From Georgenia sp. M64 (GTDB lineage Bacteria > Actinomycetota > Actinomycetes > Actinomycetales > Actinomycetaceae): a stretch of DNA of 64,000 nt. The translations under genes were made by a program, and so were the position numbers. The notes beneath the pieces were generated by a model. The model saw only the letters and a list, made by a program, of their open reading frames with translations. It had not been told where the DNA came from and did no database searches. The stretch spans positions 2,046,001 through 2,110,000 of the forward strand of contig NZ_CP145809.1 of NCBI RefSeq assembly GCF_038049925.1, in the 5' to 3' direction. Shown in pieces: positions 53,509 through 63,642 of the stretch (its first letter is position 1; every line of letters starts with the position of its first letter).

Positions 53509-54285
53509 GTGCTCGTGCTGCTGCCGCCCTCCGAGGGCAAGACCGCCCCGGCCCGCGGCGGCCCGGTCGACCTCGCCCGTCTCGCCGCCCCTGCCCTGGC
53601 GCCCGCCCGGGAGCGCGTCCTCGACGCCCTCGCCGCCGTCTCCGCAGCACCGCAGGGGCCGTCCGTGCTGGGGGTCGGCCCGTCGCTCGCGCCCGAGGTC
53701 GGGCGGAACACCGTCCTGCGCACCGCGCCCGCGGCGCCGGCCGCCCGGGTCTACACCGGGGTGCTGCACACCGCGGCCGGTCTGGCCGGCCTCACCGGCC
53801 CGGCCCGCGCCCGCGCCGGCCGCTCGGTGCGGATCCTCTCCGGGCTCTGGGGCGTCCTGGCGCCGGCGGACCGCATCCCCGCCTACCGGCTCTCCATGGG
53901 CGTCGCCCTGCCCGGGACGGGACCGCTGGCGACGTACTGGCGCGAGCACCTGCCCGCGGTCCTGGACGAGCAGGCTGACGGCGACGTCGTCGTGGACTGC
54001 CGGTCGGCGACCTATGCCGCCGCGTGGCGGCCCGGAGCCGCGGCCCAGCACGTGGCGGTCCAGGTGGTGCGCGAGTCCGGCGGACGGCGCCAGGTGGTCT
54101 CCCACAACGCCAAGCACGCCCGCGGGGTGCTCACCCGCCACCTGCTGGTCCGGCCCGGCCGACCGCCGCGCACCGCCGACCAGCTCGCCCACGCCGCCAC
54201 GGAGCTGACGGGCACCGCATGGGGGGCGGTGGAGCTGACAGGCACGGGACGGCGGCGCACCCTCACCCTCGTCGAGAAGGACTGA
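53509..54285 (+). CDS. yaaA: YaaA-family peroxide-stress protein
   Basis: A 258-residue member of the YaaA/DUF328 family, which in E. coli limits intracellular iron damage during peroxide stress. N-terminus LVLLPPSEGKT, middle ILSGLWGVLAPADRIPAYRLSMG and the C-terminal SHNAKHARG match the family. The GTG at 53509 follows TACCAT (53497-53502) by six bases (leaderless); the longer frame would run through rnpB. The 3' end overlaps the opposing RNase H gene by 23 bases. Confidence 0.92.
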   Translation: MLVLLPPSEGKTAPARGGPVDLARLAAPALAPARERVLDALAAVSAAPQGPSVLGVGPSLAPEVGRNTVLRTAPAAPAARVYTGVLHTAAGLAGLTGPARARAGRSVRILSGLWGVLAPADRIPAYRLSMGVALPGTGPLATYWREHLPAVLDEQADGDVVVDCRSATYAAAWRPGAAAQHVAVQVVRESGGRRQVVSHNAKHARGVLTRHLLVRPGRPPRTADQLAHAATELTGTAWGAVELTGTGRRRTLTLVEKD

Positions 54286-55711
54286 CCGGATCGACCTCCG
54301 CGGGCACGACGACCTCCGAGGGGCACCCGACGACGGTGAGGTCGCCGACGAGGCGGCCCGCCGCGTCGACCTGGGGCCACACGCGCACGACCGTCACCGA
54401 GGCGGGCGGGATCCGCACCGCGGACCAGTGGTCGGCGGCCACCCGGCCGACGAGCCCGACGGCGGCCCGGACGACGACGGTGTGCGCGGCGACGACCACC
54501 GTCTCGCCGGTGTGCGCGGCGGCGAGGGCGCGCAGGCCCCGCGCCACCCGCGCCCCGACGTCGCGCAGGGACTCCCCACCCGGGGGGCGGTGGTCCGCCT
54601 CGGTGGCCCACCGCAGGAGCTCACCGGGCCAGCCGCTCTCGATCTGCTCGACGGACAGCCCGTCCCACTCGCCGAACCGGCACTCGGCGAACCGGTCGTC
54701 GGGCTCGGCCGGGATGAGCCCCAGCGCCGCCCCGAGGGCGTCGGCCGTCTCCCGGGTGCGCACCATGGGCGAGGGCACCAGCACGGACGGCACAGGCAGG
54801 TCCGCCCAGAGGTCCGCCCCGAGCCGGCTGACGAGGGCGCCCGCGCGGGCGGCCTGCTCCCGTCCGAGCGGGCTCAGCGGCGGGCCGGGCGTGTCCCCGC
54901 CGGAGTAGTGCCCGCTCTCGGTCAGCGCGGTCACGCCGTGGCGCACGAGGACGACCGTGACCGGGGACCCGACCGCCCGCGGCAGGGGCGTCCCGGAGGC
55001 GCGGGGGGCGTTGGCGTCCGCGGCGGAGGTGTCGTCGGCGTCAGTGCCGACCCCGCCCGGCAGCACCTCGCCGGCGCCGTCGGGCGCCGGTGCACCGGAC
55101 CCCGCGGCAGCCGGTCCGCGACCGGGGAGGTCCGTGCCGGCGTCGTCGTGGTCCCGTCGGACCGCGGCCCGGGTGTCCATGGCGGTGTTGGCCAGGGCGT
55201 CGGCAGCACCGTTCTGGGCCCTCGGCACCCACGTGTACCGGACCCGGTGCGGGGGCAGGACCGCCCGGGCCCGGGCGGCGAGGTCGCGCATGTCGGCGTG
55301 CCTGATCTTCCACCGGCCGCTCATCTGCTCGACCACGAGCCGGGAGTCCGCTCGCACCTCGACCTCCGCGCCGGGGTCGATGCCCGCCGCCGCGCGCAGG
55401 CCCTCGACCACCGCCGTGTACTCGGCGACGTTGTTCGACACGACGCCGAGGTAGTCCGCCCGCTCGGCCAGGAGGGCACCGGTGCGCCCGTCGCGCACGA
55501 CCGCGCCGTACCCGGCGGGGCCGGGGTTGCCCCGGGACCCGCCGTCGGTCTCGACGACGAGGAGACGCCCGCTCGCGGGCGCGGCGTCGAGGTCCGCCCG
55601 GCCGGAGGGCGGGCCGCCCGCGGGCGGTCCGTCCGCGGCAGGTCCGTGCGCCGCACGGCCGTCCGCCGGGAGGCCCTCGCCGAGGTCGAAGAGCCCGTCC
55701 TGCTCGGTCAC
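54263..55711 (-). CDS. Bifunctional RNase H / acid phosphatase
   Basis: A 482-residue fusion. Residues ~48-185 are an RNase HI-like domain: ETDGGSRGNPGPAGYGAVV, NNVAEYTAVVEGL, RADSRLVVEQM and QNGAADALANTAMD carry the acidic residues. A low-complexity linker of ~80 residues follows, then a histidine phosphatase domain beginning VLVRHGVTALTESG. This is the actinobacterial Rv2228c type, where the phosphatase part has CobC-like activity. GTG at 55711 overlaps the upstream gene's stop (GTGA). Confidence 0.93.
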   Translation of the reverse strand: MTEQDGLFDLGEGLPADGRAAHGPAADGPPAGGPPSGRADLDAAPASGRLLVVETDGGSRGNPGPAGYGAVVRDGRTGALLAERADYLGVVSNNVAEYTAVVEGLRAAAGIDPGAEVEVRADSRLVVEQMSGRWKIRHADMRDLAARARAVLPPHRVRYTWVPRAQNGAADALANTAMDTRAAVRRDHDDAGTDLPGRGPAAAGSGAPAPDGAGEVLPGGVGTDADDTSAADANAPRASGTPLPRAVGSPVTVVLVRHGVTALTESGHYSGGDTPGPPLSPLGREQAARAGALVSRLGADLWADLPVPSVLVPSPMVRTRETADALGAALGLIPAEPDDRFAECRFGEWDGLSVEQIESGWPGELLRWATEADHRPPGGESLRDVGARVARGLRALAAAHTGETVVVAAHTVVVRAAVGLVGRVAADHWSAVRIPPASVTVVRVWPQVDAAGRLVGDLTVVGCPSEVVVPAEVDPVSPSRRG

Positions 55712-56445
55712 TGCTCGTCCAGGCGCACCAGGACGTAGCCGTGGTCCTCCGAGACGATGACCTCCTCGGGTCCGGCGGCGTCGATCGCGGCCAGCTCGGT
55801 GAGGGAGAAGTCGACCTGGACCCCGTCGGTCCGGTGCCCGTGGATGCCCACCGCGCCGAGCCCGCCGGTGCGCCGCCGGGCGGCCTCGTAGAGGTCGACC
55901 AGCTCGGGGTCGAGCTCGCCGGCCAGACGAGCCCGGTCCTCCGCGACCTTGCGCGCCTCGTCGTCGAGCGTGGCGAACGCGGCGTCGCGCTGGGCCTCGT
56001 GGTGCGCCACGTCGGCGCTGATGGCCTGCTCCTGGGCCTCGAGGTCGGTGACCCGGCTCTCCGCGGCGTCCATGCGCTCCATGATCTCCAGCTCGACCTC
56101 CTCCAGGACCTCCTGGCGCTGCGCGAGCTTGGCGAGCTCGTCCTGGAGGGCGACCAGCTCGCGGGAGAGCCCCGTCCCGGAGTCGAGGGTGGCCTGGTGG
56201 CGGGCGGCCCGGGCACGCACCTGCTCGACGTCGGCCTCGGCCTTGGTGAGCTCGCGCCGGGTGTCCGAGGCCACCGTCCGGGCCTCGACCTGGGCGCGGT
56301 GGAGGTCCTCGGCCCGGCCCCGCAGCTCCTCGAGCGCGGCGAGGACCGGCAGGCTGCGCCGCTGGTGGGCGAGCCGGGCCAGGCGGGTGTCCAGCGCCTG
56401 CAGGTCGAGCAGGCGGCGCTGGTCCTTCACGGGGGCGGTGGTCAC
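55708..56445 (-). CDS. Coiled-coil protein of the C4 zinc-ribbon (CT398/Rv2229c) family, cysteines lost
   Basis: A 245-residue protein. Residues ~5-175 form a long Glu/Arg/Ala-rich coiled coil. The C-terminal ~60 residues align with the zinc ribbon of this family, but the four Cys are gone: the CxxC position reads HRTDGVQ and the second RCEECGRILV position reads VSEDHGYVLVR. The ELAAIDAAGPEEVIV between them is conserved. It probably cannot bind zinc in the usual way. GTG at 56445 has AAGGAG upstream and overlaps the Nif3 stop by four bases; its own stop overlaps the RNase H start. Confidence 0.85.
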   Translation of the reverse strand: MTTAPVKDQRRLLDLQALDTRLARLAHQRRSLPVLAALEELRGRAEDLHRAQVEARTVASDTRRELTKAEADVEQVRARAARHQATLDSGTGLSRELVALQDELAKLAQRQEVLEEVELEIMERMDAAESRVTDLEAQEQAISADVAHHEAQRDAAFATLDDEARKVAEDRARLAGELDPELVDLYEAARRRTGGLGAVGIHGHRTDGVQVDFSLTELAAIDAAGPEEVIVSEDHGYVLVRLDEQ

Positions 56446-57617
56446 GAGGAGGCTCCTTCGTGCGGCGACGCGGCGCCGCTCGGTGTCTGCGGGAGGTGCA
56501 CCGCCCACGGGTCGGTGACGAGGGTGGACACGTGCAGGTCCAACCTAGCGCCGCGGGCGAGCGCGGCGGCGCGGAGCACCTCGGCCGCGCGCGGCAGCCA
56601 GGGCCACTCGCTCGCCCAGTGGGTGGCGTCGACGAGGAAGGGGCGCCCGCCCGCGAGGTGCTCCGAGGCGGGGTGGTGGCGCAGGTCGGCGGTGAGGTAG
56701 ACGTCGGCGCCGAGGGAGCGCACCCGTCCGAGGAGGGAGTCCCCCGACCCGCCGCAGACCGCGACGGTGCGGACCTCGGCGTCGAGGTCCCCGCCCACGC
56801 GGATGCCCTGCGCGGTGGCGGGCAGGACCCGGGCGACGAGCTCGGCGAACGCCCGGAGGGTCATCGCCTCGGGCAGCCGCCCGATGCGGCCGGTGCCCGT
56901 GGCGGCAGGGACGGGGGCCTGCGCGACGAGGCTGTGGGCGGGCTCCTCGTAGGGGTGCGCCTGCCGCAGCGCCGTCAGGACGGCGGCGCGCCGCTCGCGC
57001 GGGAGCACCATCTCCAGCCGGTCCTCGGCGACCTCCGCGACGGCGCCGACCTGCCCGACCGCGGGGTGGGCCCCCGGCAGGGGCCGGAACGTCCCGGTCC
57101 CGGGCGAGTGGAAGGCGGCACGCTCGTAGTCCCCCAGCCGGCCCGCGCCGGCCGCGGCGAGCGCGTCGAGGACGGCGGCCGTGTGGTCCCGGGGCACGAA
57201 GGTCGTCAGCGTGTCCAGCTCAGCGTCCAGCGGCTCCACCGGCGCGGTGCCGGTGAGCCCCAGCAGGTCCGCCAGGGCCTGCGAGACGCCGTCGGCGGCG
57301 GCGTCGGCGTTGGTGTGCGCGGCGTAGAGGGCGCACCCGCCGGTGACCAGGCGGTGGACGACCCGACCCTTGGGGTCGCTCGCCGCGACGGAGGACGTCC
57401 CGCGCAGGTAGAGCGGGTGGTGGGTCACCAGCAGGTCGGCGCCGTGGTCGAGCGCCTCGGCGACGACCTCCTCGGTGGGGTCGACCGCCAGGACCACGGA
57501 GGTGACCGCGGCGGCCGGGTCGCCCGCGACGAGCCCGACGGCGTCCCAGTCCTGCGCCGTGCGCGGGGGGTAGTGCTCCTCGAGGACGGCGACGACGTCG
57601 GCGACGGTCAGCGGCAT
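56442..57617 (-). CDS. Nif3-like dinuclear metal protein
   Basis: A 391-residue NIF3/DUF34 protein. Metal ligands lie in LVTHHPLYLRG, YAAHTNADAAADGVSQALA, and near the C-terminus ADLRHHPASEHL. A central insertion domain (about 135-260) contains HPYEEPAHSL, as in larger family members. Biochemical role is unsettled in the literature; GTP cyclohydrolase-like activity has been proposed. ATG at 57617 follows TAGGCT (57630-57625) by seven bases. First of a three-gene overlapping operon. Confidence 0.92.
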   Translation of the reverse strand: MPLTVADVVAVLEEHYPPRTAQDWDAVGLVAGDPAAAVTSVVLAVDPTEEVVAEALDHGADLLVTHHPLYLRGTSSVAASDPKGRVVHRLVTGGCALYAAHTNADAAADGVSQALADLLGLTGTAPVEPLDAELDTLTTFVPRDHTAAVLDALAAAGAGRLGDYERAAFHSPGTGTFRPLPGAHPAVGQVGAVAEVAEDRLEMVLPRERRAAVLTALRQAHPYEEPAHSLVAQAPVPAATGTGRIGRLPEAMTLRAFAELVARVLPATAQGIRVGGDLDAEVRTVAVCGGSGDSLLGRVRSLGADVYLTADLRHHPASEHLAGGRPFLVDATHWASEWPWLPRAAEVLRAAALARGARLDLHVSTLVTDPWAVHLPQTPSGAASPHEGASS

Positions 57618-57642
57618 GGCGGCGAGCCTACCTGCGCACCGG

Positions 57643-57716
57643 TGGGCCCGGCCGGTCTCGAACCGACGACCTCCGCGGTGTAAACGCGGCGCTCTGACCA
57701 ACTGAGCTACAGGCCC
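57643..57716 (-). tRNA. tRNA-Val (anticodon TAC)
   Basis: 74 bases on the minus strand. Acceptor GGGCCTG pairs with CGGGCCC; D arm GCTC-AGTTGGTCA-GAGC; anticodon stem CCGCG/CGCGG with loop TTTACAC, anticodon TAC (57682-57680); T arm GTCGG-TTCGAGA-CCGGC; discriminator A. CCA is not encoded. Confidence 0.97.
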
Positions 57717-57751
57717 CACGCGCCACGCGGCGCGGCCTCAGCCTAGACCGC

Positions 57752-58168
57752 TCAGCGGCCGCGGCTGCGCGCGGCGATGCGGATGCCCGACCACGTGGGC
57801 GCCGCGGAGACGGCGGACGTGGCGTGCATCCCCGCCGTGCGCGCGGCGTCCTCGACGTCGGCGGGCCGCACGTGGCCCGGCCGGCCCGGCTTGGGCGTGA
57901 GGACCCAGATGAGACCGCCGTCGTCGAGGTTGGCCTGGGCGTCGACGAGCAGGTCCGTGAGGTCCTCCACCTCGGCGTCCTCCTCGCGCCACCAGATGAG
58001 GGAGCCGTCGCACACGTCGCCGTAGTCCTCGTCCACCAGCTCGGTGCCCGTGGCCACCTCGATGGCCTCGCGCACCTCGAGCGAGACGTCCTCGTCGTAG
58101 CCCCACTCCTGGATGACCTGCCCGGTGGTGAAGCCGAAACCGGCCCCCGCACCCGCGCTCCCTGACAC
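57752..58168 (-). CDS. DUF3052 protein
   Basis: A 138-residue acidic cytosolic protein matching DUF3052 (Rv2239c): [16 protein letters not shown] near the N-terminus, [15 protein letters not shown], then [15 protein letters not shown]. Function unknown, though it is usually found beside aceE. The GTG at 58168 has AGGAGAGGTAGG upstream. Confidence 0.88.
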   Translation of the reverse strand: MSGSAGAGAGFGFTTGQVIQEWGYDEDVSLEVREAIEVATGTELVDEDYGDVCDGSLIWWREEDAEVEDLTDLLVDAQANLDDGGLIWVLTPKPGRPGHVRPADVEDAARTAGMHATSAVSAAPTWSGIRIAARSRGR

Positions 58169-58470
58169 GTCGGTCCTACCTCTCCTGGGCCGTCGGCCCG
58201 CGTCGTCCGCGCGCCCCGGGCTGTCCCGGGACGACGTGTGGGGCCAAGCCCATCGCAACCCGGCCCCTCGGTGCAAGCCCGGTCCGGGCGTGGCGGTCGC
58301 GGATCTGCTCCCGGGCGGCGCCGCCGGCGGTGTCGGGAGCGTCACAGCCGCGATGCCCCGCCCCGCATTCGACCTCGGCAAGGTCAAGGCACGACAATGG
58401 TCCTAACCTGAACGAGAGTGCGTCACCACCCAGCGTCGAAGCGACGCCTGACCGCGAGAAGAGGGAACGC
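58169..58470. promoter_or_regulatory. Divergent control region between DUF3052 and aceE
   Basis: This 302-base region contains no supported gene. TAACCT at 58404-58409 is a good -10 for aceE, giving a leader of ~55 bases that ends in GAAGAGGGAACGC. GC-rich short palindromes (CCCGGG-rich, about 58217-58232) lie nearer the DUF3052 side. Confidence 0.45.
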
Positions 58471-61215
58471 GTGAGTTCACGAGACGAGTCCTCGCCCCTG
58501 ATCAACGGACTGCTGAGCAGGGTCCAGGACATCGACCACGACGAGACCCAGGAGTGGCTCGACTCCCTGGACGGGCTCATCGACGAACGCGGCGGGCCGC
58601 GGGCGCGCTACATCATGCTCAACCTGCTCAAGCGGGCCCGGGAGCGCAACGTCGCGATCCCCAGCTCGATCAACACCCCCTACGTCAACACGATCGGGGT
58701 CCACGAGGAGCCGTACTTCCCCGGCGACGAGGCCGTCGAGCGCAAGTACCGCGGCTGGATCCGGTGGAACGCGGCCGTCATGGTCACCCGCGCCCAGCGT
58801 CCCGACGTCGCCGTCGGCGGGCACATCTCCTCCTACGCCTCGGTCGCGACGCTGTACGAGGTGGGCATGAACCACTTCTTCCGGGGCAAGAACCACCCCG
58901 GCGGCGGCGACCAGGTCTTCTTCCAGGGCCACGCCTCGCCGGGCAACTACGCCCGGGCCTTCCTCGAGGGCCGCCTCAGCGAGGCGGACCTGGACGGCTT
59001 CCGGCAGGAGTACTCCCACCCGGAGGGCAGCCGCGGGCTGCCGTCCTACCCGCACCCCCGGCGGATGCCGGACTTCTGGGAGTTCCCCACGGTGTCGATG
59101 GGTCTGGGCCCGGCCCAGGCGATCTACCAGGCGTGGGTCAACCGCTACGTCCACGAGCGCGGGATCAAGGACACCTCCCAGCAGCACGTGTGGGCGTTCC
59201 TCGGCGACGGCGAGATGGACGAGCCCGAGTCGCGCGGCATGCTCCAGCAGGCCGCCCAGCAGAACCTCGACAACCTCACCTTCGTCGTCAACTGCAACCT
59301 CCAGCGCCTCGACGGCCCGGTGCGCGGCAACGGCAAGATCATCCAGGAGCTGGAGGCCCAGTTCCGCGGCGCCGGCTGGAACGTCATCAAGGTCATCTGG
59401 GGCCGGGAGTGGGACGTCCTGCTCAACGCCGACAAGGACCGCGCCCTCGTCAACCTCATGAACGAGACCCTCGACGGGGACTACCAGACGTACAAGGCGA
59501 ACGACGGCGCCTACGTCCGGGAGCACTTCTTCGGCCGTGACCCGCGCACCAAGGCACTCGTGGCGAACATGACCGACGACGAGATCTGGGCGCTCAAGCG
59601 CGGCGGGCACGACTACCGCAAGATCTACGCCGCCTACAAGGCAGCCACCGAGCACACCGGCCAGCCGACCGTGATCCTGGCGCACACCGTCAAGGGCTAC
59701 GGGCTGGGACCGAGCTTCGCGGGTCGCAACTCGACCCACCAGATGAAGAAGATGAAGACGACGGACCTCAAGATGCTCCGGGACGCCCTGCGCATCCCGA
59801 TCTCGGACGAGCAGCTCGAGGACCCGTTCAGCGCCCCGTACTACCGGCCCGACGCCTCGGACGAGACCCTGCAGTACATGCTCGAGCGTCGCAAGGCCCT
59901 CGGCGGCTACGTCCCCGAGCGGCGCACCGACGCCAAGGCGCTGGCACTGCCGGACGACAAGCCGTACCAGATCCTCGCGAAGGGCTCGGGCAAGCAGGAG
60001 ATCGCCACCACCATGGCGTTCGTCCGGCTGCTCAAGGAGCTCATGAAGGACAAGGAGGTCGGCCGGCGGTTCGTGCCGATCATCCCCGACGAGGCGCGCA
60101 CGTTCGGCCTGGACGCGATCTTCCCCACCGCGAAGATCTTCAACACCAAGGGGCAGAACTACACCTCGGTGGACCAGGAGCTCATGCTCAGCTACAAGGA
60201 GTCCGAGCAGGGGCAGATCCTCCACACCGGCATCAACGAGGCCGGCTCGGCCGCCGCGATGCAGGTGGTCGGCACGTCGTACGCGGTCCACGGCGAGCCG
60301 ATGATCCCGGTCTACATCTTCTACTCGATGTTCGGGTTCCAGCGCACCGGCGACCAGTTCTGGGCGGCCGGCGACCAGCTCGCCCGCGGCTTCATCATCG
60401 GCGCCACGGCCGGCAAGACCACCCTGGCCGGCGAGGGCACCCAGCACATGGACGGGCACTCCCCCGTCCTGGCCTCGACGAACCCGGCGATCGTCCACTA
60501 CGACCCGGCCTACGCGTACGAGATCCGGCACATCGTCAAGGACGGTCTGCAGCGGATGTACGGCGAGGACAGCCGCGACCAGAACGTCATGTACTACCTC
60601 ACGGTGTACAACGAGCCGATGGTCCAGCCCGCCGAGCCGGAGGACGTCGACGTCGAGGGCATCCTCCGGGGCATCCACCAGATCGCCCGGCCCGAGGGCG
60701 ACGGCCCCTGGGTCCAGCTCCTCGCCTCCGGCGTGGGTGTCCCGTGGGCCCTGCACGCCCGCGAGCTCCTCGCCCAGGACTGGGGCGTCCGGGCCGGCGT
60801 GTGGTCTGTGACGAGCTGGTACGAGCTCCGCAGGGACGGCCTCGAGGCCGACCGGCACAACTTCCTCCACCCGGAGCAGGAGCGCCGCGAGGCCTACGTC
60901 ACCTCCCGGCTCCGCGACGCCGGCGGCCCGTACGTGGCCACCAGCGACTACGAGCACCAGGTGCAGGACGCGATCCGGCCGTGGGTGCCGGGCGACTACC
61001 ACACCCTGGGTGCGGACGGCTTCGGCTACTCCGACACCCGGCCGGCGGCACGGCGCCAGCTGTTCATCGACGCCCACTCCATGGTCGTCAAGGCGCTGGA
61101 GGCCCTCGGCCGCCGCGGGGAGGTCGACACCGACCTCGCCCGGCAGGCGATCGAGCGCTACGACCTGTTCAACGTCCACGCCGGCGAGTCCGGCTCCGCG
61201 GGCGGCGACGCCTGA
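58471..61215 (+). CDS. aceE: Pyruvate dehydrogenase E1, homodimeric
   Basis: A 914-residue thiamine-diphosphate enzyme that decarboxylates pyruvate and acetylates the lipoyl domains of E2. It has the homodimeric architecture ([15 protein letters not shown] near the N-terminus, ThDP-binding [12 protein letters not shown] around 246, and the C-terminal transketolase-like domains). It works with the E2 and E3 encoded at 27.6-30.8 kb. GTG at 58471 gives the usual N-terminus; a longer frame upstream is not conserved in character. It ends at a strong hairpin, convergent with aspA. Confidence 0.97.
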   Translation: MSSRDESSPLINGLLSRVQDIDHDETQEWLDSLDGLIDERGGPRARYIMLNLLKRARERNVAIPSSINTPYVNTIGVHEEPYFPGDEAVERKYRGWIRWNAAVMVTRAQRPDVAVGGHISSYASVATLYEVGMNHFFRGKNHPGGGDQVFFQGHASPGNYARAFLEGRLSEADLDGFRQEYSHPEGSRGLPSYPHPRRMPDFWEFPTVSMGLGPAQAIYQAWVNRYVHERGIKDTSQQHVWAFLGDGEMDEPESRGMLQQAAQQNLDNLTFVVNCNLQRLDGPVRGNGKIIQELEAQFRGAGWNVIKVIWGREWDVLLNADKDRALVNLMNETLDGDYQTYKANDGAYVREHFFGRDPRTKALVANMTDDEIWALKRGGHDYRKIYAAYKAATEHTGQPTVILAHTVKGYGLGPSFAGRNSTHQMKKMKTTDLKMLRDALRIPISDEQLEDPFSAPYYRPDASDETLQYMLERRKALGGYVPERRTDAKALALPDDKPYQILAKGSGKQEIATTMAFVRLLKELMKDKEVGRRFVPIIPDEARTFGLDAIFPTAKIFNTKGQNYTSVDQELMLSYKESEQGQILHTGINEAGSAAAMQVVGTSYAVHGEPMIPVYIFYSMFGFQRTGDQFWAAGDQLARGFIIGATAGKTTLAGEGTQHMDGHSPVLASTNPAIVHYDPAYAYEIRHIVKDGLQRMYGEDSRDQNVMYYLTVYNEPMVQPAEPEDVDVEGILRGIHQIARPEGDGPWVQLLASGVGVPWALHARELLAQDWGVRAGVWSVTSWYELRRDGLEADRHNFLHPEQERREAYVTSRLRDAGGPYVATSDYEHQVQDAIRPWVPGDYHTLGADGFGYSDTRPAARRQLFIDAHSMVVKALEALGRRGEVDTDLARQAIERYDLFNVHAGESGSAGGDA

Positions 61216-61234
61216 CGCCGAGCACGTGACGACA

Positions 61235-61262
61235 GCGGCCCCACCCGTTCGGGTGGGGCCGC
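61235..61262. terminator. Bidirectional terminator between aceE and aspA
   Basis: 13-bp perfect stem GCGGCCCCACCCG / CGGGTGGGGCCGC with a two-base formal loop. Confidence 0.85.
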
Positions 61263-61317
61263 CGTCGTGCCGGGCCGGGCCGTTGCGCCGGCCGCGGTGA
61301 CGCACCGCGCCGGGGCG

Positions 61318-62784
61318 CTACTCCGGACGGCCGACCGGGATGCCGTGCGTGAGGGTCGTGGGGTCCTGCCCCTCGTAGCGCCGGCCGCGGTACTGCGGGC
61401 GCACGAGGTTCTCCACCGAGAGGATCTCGTCGAGTTCGTCGGCACCGAGCAGGCCCATCTCGAGGACGACCTCGCGCACGCTCTTGCCGGTGCGGGCGCA
61501 CTCCCGGCCCACGAGGTCGCCGTTGTGGTGGCCGATGATGGGGTTGAGGAACGTGACGATCCCGATGGAGTTCAGCACGTAGCCGCGGGCGATCTCCTCG
61601 TTCGCGGTGATCCCCACGACGCAGCGCTCGGTGAGGTTGTCGCAGGCGTTGGTCAGCAGGTGCAGCGACTCGAAGCACGCCTGGGCGATGACCGGCTCCA
61701 TGACGTTGAGCTGGAGCTGGCCGGCCTCGGCGGCCATGGAGACGGTGACGTCGTTGCCGATGACCTTGAAGCACACCTGGTTGACGACCTCGGGGATGAC
61801 CGGGTTGACCTTGGCGGGCATGATCGACGAGCCGGCCTGGAGCTCAGGCAGGTTGATCTCCTTCAGGCCCGCGCGCGGGCCCGAGGACAGCAGACGCAGG
61901 TCGTTGCAGATCTTGCCGAGCTTGACCGCCGTGCGCTTCGTCGCCGCGTGGAGGGTGACGTAGGCGCCGGTGTCCGAGGTGGCCTCGATGAGGTTCTCGG
62001 CGCTGACCAGCGGCAGGCCCGTGACCTCGGCGAGCTTGGCCACCGCCGTGGCGGGGTAGCCCTCCGGGGTGTTCAGGCCGGTGCCGATCGCCGTCGCCCC
62101 GAGGTTGACCTCGAGCAGCAGCGACTGGGCGAGGCTGAGCTGGCGCAGCTCCTCGCCGAGGACGACGCCGAACGCGGTGAACTCCTGGCCCAGGGTCATC
62201 GGCACGGCGTCCTGGAGCTGGGTGCGACCCATCTTGAGCATCCCGGCGAACTCGGTGCCCTTGTCGTCGAGGGCGAGGACGAGGCGCTGGACGGCGTTCT
62301 TCAGCTCCTCGGTGGCCCGGTGGAGGGCGATGCGGAAGCCGGTCGGGTAGGCGTCGTTCGTGGACTGGCTCTTGTTGACGTGGTCGTTGGGGTTGACGAC
62401 GTCGTAGCGCCCCTTGGGCAGGCCGAGGTGCTCCAGCGCGAGGTTGGCCACGACCTCGTTGACGTTCATGTTCACGCTCGTGCCCGCCCCGCCCTGGAAG
62501 ACGTCGACCGGGAACTGGTCCGTGCACCGCCCGCGGAGGAGGATCTCGTCGCAGGCCGCGACGACGGCGCCTGCCACCTCGGCGGGGACGGTGCCCAGTT
62601 CGGCGTTGGCCAGGGCCGAGGCCTTCTTGACCTCGACCATCCCCCGGATCAGCTCGGGGACGTCGTTGATGGTGCTGGTGCTGATGCGGAAGTTCTCCGC
62701 CGCGCGCACGGTGTGGATGCCGTAGTACGCGTCCGCCGGAACCTCTCGTTCACCGAGCAGATCCTCTTCGATCCTCGTGTCCAT
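61318..62784 (-). CDS. aspA: Aspartate ammonia-lyase
   Basis: A 488-residue fumarase/aspartase superfamily enzyme that converts aspartate to fumarate and ammonia. Motifs: [14 protein letters not shown], the signature [16 protein letters not shown] with the mobile catalytic Ser loop, and TGLNTPEGY. The N-terminus ([19 protein letters not shown]) favours aspartase over fumarase C, but the two are close. ATG at 62784 has GAGGGAC upstream. Its TAGCAT -10 (62854-62849) overlaps the stop codon of the preceding gene. Confidence 0.92.
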   Translation of the reverse strand: MDTRIEEDLLGEREVPADAYYGIHTVRAAENFRISTSTINDVPELIRGMVEVKKASALANAELGTVPAEVAGAVVAACDEILLRGRCTDQFPVDVFQGGAGTSVNMNVNEVVANLALEHLGLPKGRYDVVNPNDHVNKSQSTNDAYPTGFRIALHRATEELKNAVQRLVLALDDKGTEFAGMLKMGRTQLQDAVPMTLGQEFTAFGVVLGEELRQLSLAQSLLLEVNLGATAIGTGLNTPEGYPATAVAKLAEVTGLPLVSAENLIEATSDTGAYVTLHAATKRTAVKLGKICNDLRLLSSGPRAGLKEINLPELQAGSSIMPAKVNPVIPEVVNQVCFKVIGNDVTVSMAAEAGQLQLNVMEPVIAQACFESLHLLTNACDNLTERCVVGITANEEIARGYVLNSIGIVTFLNPIIGHHNGDLVGRECARTGKSVREVVLEMGLLGADELDEILSVENLVRPQYRGRRYEGQDPTTLTHGIPVGRPE

Positions 62785-62851
62785 GCCCGTCCCTCTCCCC
62801 ACCACGGGGACGCCGTGCGTCCTGCCGGGCGTGGCGGGGCCCGCGACGATG

Positions 62852-63526
62852 CTAGGCCTGGACCTGCGCGGCTGCCACGAGCGGCTCCAGCTCGGCGGTG
62901 ACCCGGGCCACGCCGGCGGCGTCGGGCGAGTCGGCGAGCTCACCGAGGTGGCGGCGCGCGTCGAGCGGTCGGCCGGCGTCGAGGGCGGCGAGGACGACCT
63001 GACGCCCGGCCTCGACCTCGTGCTCGCGCGGGGACCAGTGCCCCACGCCCAGGCCGAGGCCGTCCCCCGGCAGGCCCGACTCGCGCAGCATCCGCACGCT
63101 CTCGCTGACCGCGCGGCCCGTCCGGTCGCGCTCGCACGCACCGTTGAGACGGCGCATCGCGCCCTCGTGGTCGTCGACGAGGGAGAGTCGGGCGAGCTCG
63201 ATGAGGGCGTACCAGGCGCGCGGGTTGCCCGCGATCTCCTCGGCGAGGGCCCACACCGCGAGGTTCTCGGCGCGCTCCCGGTCCGCCGGCTCCTGGTCCG
63301 CGGTGAGCGGGTCGGCCGGGCCCACCCCGCTGGCGCGCCGGCGCACCAGGTCGGCGAGGGCCGCGAAGGCCTCGATGTCGTTGGGGTCCTCCACGAGCCG
63401 CGCGCGCAGCGCGTCCTCACGCGGGACGTCGGCGGTCGGCGGGACCGCGGAGGGACGGCGCATCCCGACGCGGCGGACCGGCTTCTTCCGCCCGAGGAGG
63501 GCGCGCAGTCGTCTCAGCAGTGCCAT
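62852..63526 (-). CDS. Helical-repeat (TPR-like) protein, unknown
   Basis: A 224-residue protein with a basic N-terminus ([19 protein letters not shown]) that could associate with membrane or nucleic acid. It continues with alpha-helical repeats resembling tetratricopeptide pairs ([38 protein letters not shown]). No catalytic motif. ATG at 63526 follows TATGGT (63539-63534) by seven bases, so the longer upstream frame is rejected. It is divergent from the regulator gene at the right edge. Confidence 0.75.
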   Translation of the reverse strand: MALLRRLRALLGRKKPVRRVGMRRPSAVPPTADVPREDALRARLVEDPNDIEAFAALADLVRRRASGVGPADPLTADQEPADRERAENLAVWALAEEIAGNPRAWYALIELARLSLVDDHEGAMRRLNGACERDRTGRAVSESVRMLRESGLPGDGLGLGVGHWSPREHEVEAGRQVVLAALDAGRPLDARRHLGELADSPDAAGVARVTAELEPLVAAAQVQA

Positions 63527-63629
63527 GCCGACGACCATATCCGCATCGCCCCCGCCCTGCCGCCCGATGCGGGCCGCAGGCGTGGCGGCCCGCGCCCGCC
63601 GCCTTTGTAGGCATCCCACAACCGCTCGC

Positions 63630-63635
63630 TATGCT
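63630..63635 (+). promoter_or_regulatory. -10 box of leaderless promoter for the PucR-type regulator
   Basis: TATGCT followed by seven bases and the ATG. The 63527-63642 gap also holds the opposing TATGGT box for the helical-repeat gene. Confidence 0.55.
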
Positions 63636-63642
63636 CGCAGGC

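Noticed and set aside
57643-57716. tRNA-Val as an integration site for a mobile element
   Set aside because: No integrase and no duplicated tRNA end nearby; the flanks are ordinary core genes.
61318-62784. Class II fumarase (fumC)
   Set aside because: Superfamily motifs are shared, but the N-terminus and overall sequence fit aspartase better. Some uncertainty remains and is reflected in the confidence.
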